Shown piece after piece: positions 14,725 to 15,679 of a stretch of 15,679 nucleotides of DNA. This DNA is from CAZOWM01 sp964583615. Its GTDB lineage: Bacteria > Spirochaetota > B62-G9 > DRHN01. The first letter of the stretch is position 1; each line of letters begins with the position of its first letter. The stretch spans positions 1 to 15,679 of the forward strand of contig CAZOWM010000065.1 in the NCBI GenBank assembly GCA_964583615.1, given 5' to 3'. Under the pieces are notes generated by a model, which saw only the letters and a list, made by a program, of their open reading frames with translations, made no database searches and was not told the origin of the DNA. The position numbers and the translations under genes are program-made.

Positions 14725-15624
14725 TTAAAACAGATCCAGAACTCTTCCGATTCCGCCACGCAGGAATACCTCGAATCTGGGACTCGCACCTTCGAAGAGA
14801 TACCGCTGCAGCTTGGAGACATCCCTGATGTTGTCTCCTGCGACACTGAAGAAAATCAGCCCCCCGTGTTTCACCTTTCCCCACTTGAAGAGCGCGTTTA
14901 TGTCGTTGATACGCTCGTTCTCGTACCAGATGAGAACATCGAGGGTTTGATAGGTGGTCTTAAAGCTTTCAACAATCTTTTTCCACGCTTCCACGTTTCC
15001 GTTGTGAAAAAGTTCGTTTGTTACTTGCACGGAATATCTCGGAGTTATACGGCGCTTTGGTATCTGAGCCGTGACCTCCGGTGCCGGGGCCGGTTCCTCT
15101 CTGGGTTTTCCGAGGTATTTTTGCTTGGGTTTGATTTTTTCCCCGTAAAGAAGCCCCAAGAAATCGTTGATTGCAGAAAGAAGCACAGGTTCATCAATGT
15201 CACCGTCCGCTTGCCCCGCGTAGATGACGACGAGCTCGTCTCTGATTATGGGAAGTATCGTATCCCAGGACATTTTGCTTTTTGGATTTATGACCGAAAG
15301 GCCGGTCTGTGGATTGAAGTAGGCGACGACGAGCTGGATGTTGCCCCATTTGGAGACTGCACTAATTATGTTGTCTGCGTTTTCGACGGTCTCCGCGACG
15401 TTGTGGGACCTGTAGCAGTATTGGAACTTGTCGACGAGAAGGGCGTTCAGGATACTCTTTACCTGAAAACGGCTGATTTCCTCTTCTTCGATCGACTGGT
15501 TGATAAGATCAGCGAGATTGGTACCCTCGGCAACCTCTTCGATATAGAATGTGACGGATTTAAAATGGCGCAGAGCAGTGTTGAAACCTGCTCTGCTCGA
15601 AAGTATGTTCAGTTTGTTTTCCAT
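14725..15624 (-). CDS. Two-domain protein of unknown function
   Basis: I do not recognise a named family. The 299 residues split into an N-terminal alpha/beta part (about 1-165), a proline/alanine-rich linker (about 173-190, EEPAPAPEVTAQIP) and a compact C-terminal part (about 194-299) with RYSVQVTNELFHNGN, DVLIWYENERINDINALF, WGKVKHGGLIFFSVAGDN and a closing GGIGRVLDLF. There is no signal peptide or membrane segment, so it is probably cytoplasmic. The ATG at 15624 starts one base after the stop of the gene before it, which implies translational coupling; the ribosome binding site (GAAAG) is weak. It is followed 56 bases later by the dikinase-like gene in the same direction, so a functional link with that protein is a reasonable inference. 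That the ORF is coding is supported by length, composition and operon position. Confidence 0.75.
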   Translation of the reverse strand: MENKLNILSSRAGFNTALRHFKSVTFYIEEVAEGTNLADLINQSIEEEEISRFQVKSILNALLVDKFQYCYRSHNVAETVENADNIISAVSKWGNIQLVVAYFNPQTGLSVINPKSKMSWDTILPIIRDELVVIYAGQADGDIDEPVLLSAINDFLGLLYGEKIKPKQKYLGKPREEPAPAPEVTAQIPKRRITPRYSVQVTNELFHNGNVEAWKKIVESFKTTYQTLDVLIWYENERINDINALFKWGKVKHGGLIFFSVAGDNIRDVSKLQRYLFEGASPRFEVFLRGGIGRVLDLF

Positions 15625-15625
15625 T

Positions 15626-15679
15626 TTACAGTTCTTTCAGATCATCGAGATTGGACTTTCTCTTTCCGGGAGTGACGTT
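15626..15679 (-). CDS. 3' end of an upstream gene cut by the window edge
   Basis: The minus strand is open from the window edge to a TAA at 15626-15628, giving a tail NVTPGKRKSNLDDLKEL. Only one base separates its stop from the ATG of the 299-residue gene, the spacing typical of coupled operon genes. The tail is lysine-rich and ends in a short helix-like segment. Family and function cannot be told from 17 residues. It implies the unknown/dikinase-like operon has at least one further gene upstream. Confidence 0.5.
   Translation of the reverse strand, partial: NVTPGKRKSNLDDLKEL

Noticed and set aside
14866..15675. Plus-strand 269-residue ORF opposite the 299-residue unknown
   Set aside because: It nearly mirrors the minus-strand gene. 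The minus frame has the coupled upstream stop, operon position and more natural protein features, so I took that strand; this one is not fully excluded.

Overview
The window reads as bacterial chromosome: closely packed genes of moderate GC, short gaps, ATGA overlaps and sigma70-like promoters. Gene content (UPF0280, DUF1846, an M1 aminopeptidase relic of the tricorn-factor type, a B12-type radical SAM protein, a PPDK-like protein, a MinD/ParA-like ATPase) suits an anaerobe such as a Desulfobacterota or Spirochaetota member. That placement is inference from family distribution. There is no rRNA, tRNA, CRISPR array or intact mobile element.

Left part (1-2139): a possible 3' tail of a plus-strand gene, then a B12-binding radical SAM gene on the minus strand that is clearly more AT-rich than the rest. 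Behind it is a 455-base non-coding stretch, very AT-rich at first and ending in back-to-back hairpins. This part looks like transferred DNA or a junction.

Decayed part (2140-4660, minus): an M1 zinc aminopeptidase gene with three lesions (an inferred internal deletion and two homopolymer frameshifts). It is preceded by a small Phd-like antitoxin ORF whose stop overlaps the M1 start codon.

Metabolic cluster (4677-9719, minus): zinc-dependent dehydrogenase, ribulose-phosphate 3-epimerase, UPF0280, cysteine synthase and DUF1846, in transcription order. A good promoter precedes the dehydrogenase and a second, internal one precedes the cysteine synthase. The first three genes are tightly spaced and likely one unit linked to sugar or polyol phosphate metabolism; the last two may be expressed separately.

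Right part (9778-15679): a MinD/ParA-like ATPase and a J-domain protein on the plus strand, separated by about 300 bases that hide an unrecognised short minus-strand ORF. The J-domain gene has a promoter placed so that its mRNA would be nearly leaderless. Its stop codon abuts, with no gap, the stop of a convergent minus-strand operon that encodes (in transcription order) the tail of an unknown gene, a 299-residue protein of unknown function and an 869-residue pyruvate phosphate dikinase-like protein. The dikinase-like protein keeps the phosphohistidine and PEP/pyruvate halves but has lost the usual ATP-grasp signature residues. This operon, with the adjacent ATPase and chaperone-like genes, is the best candidate here for something undescribed.
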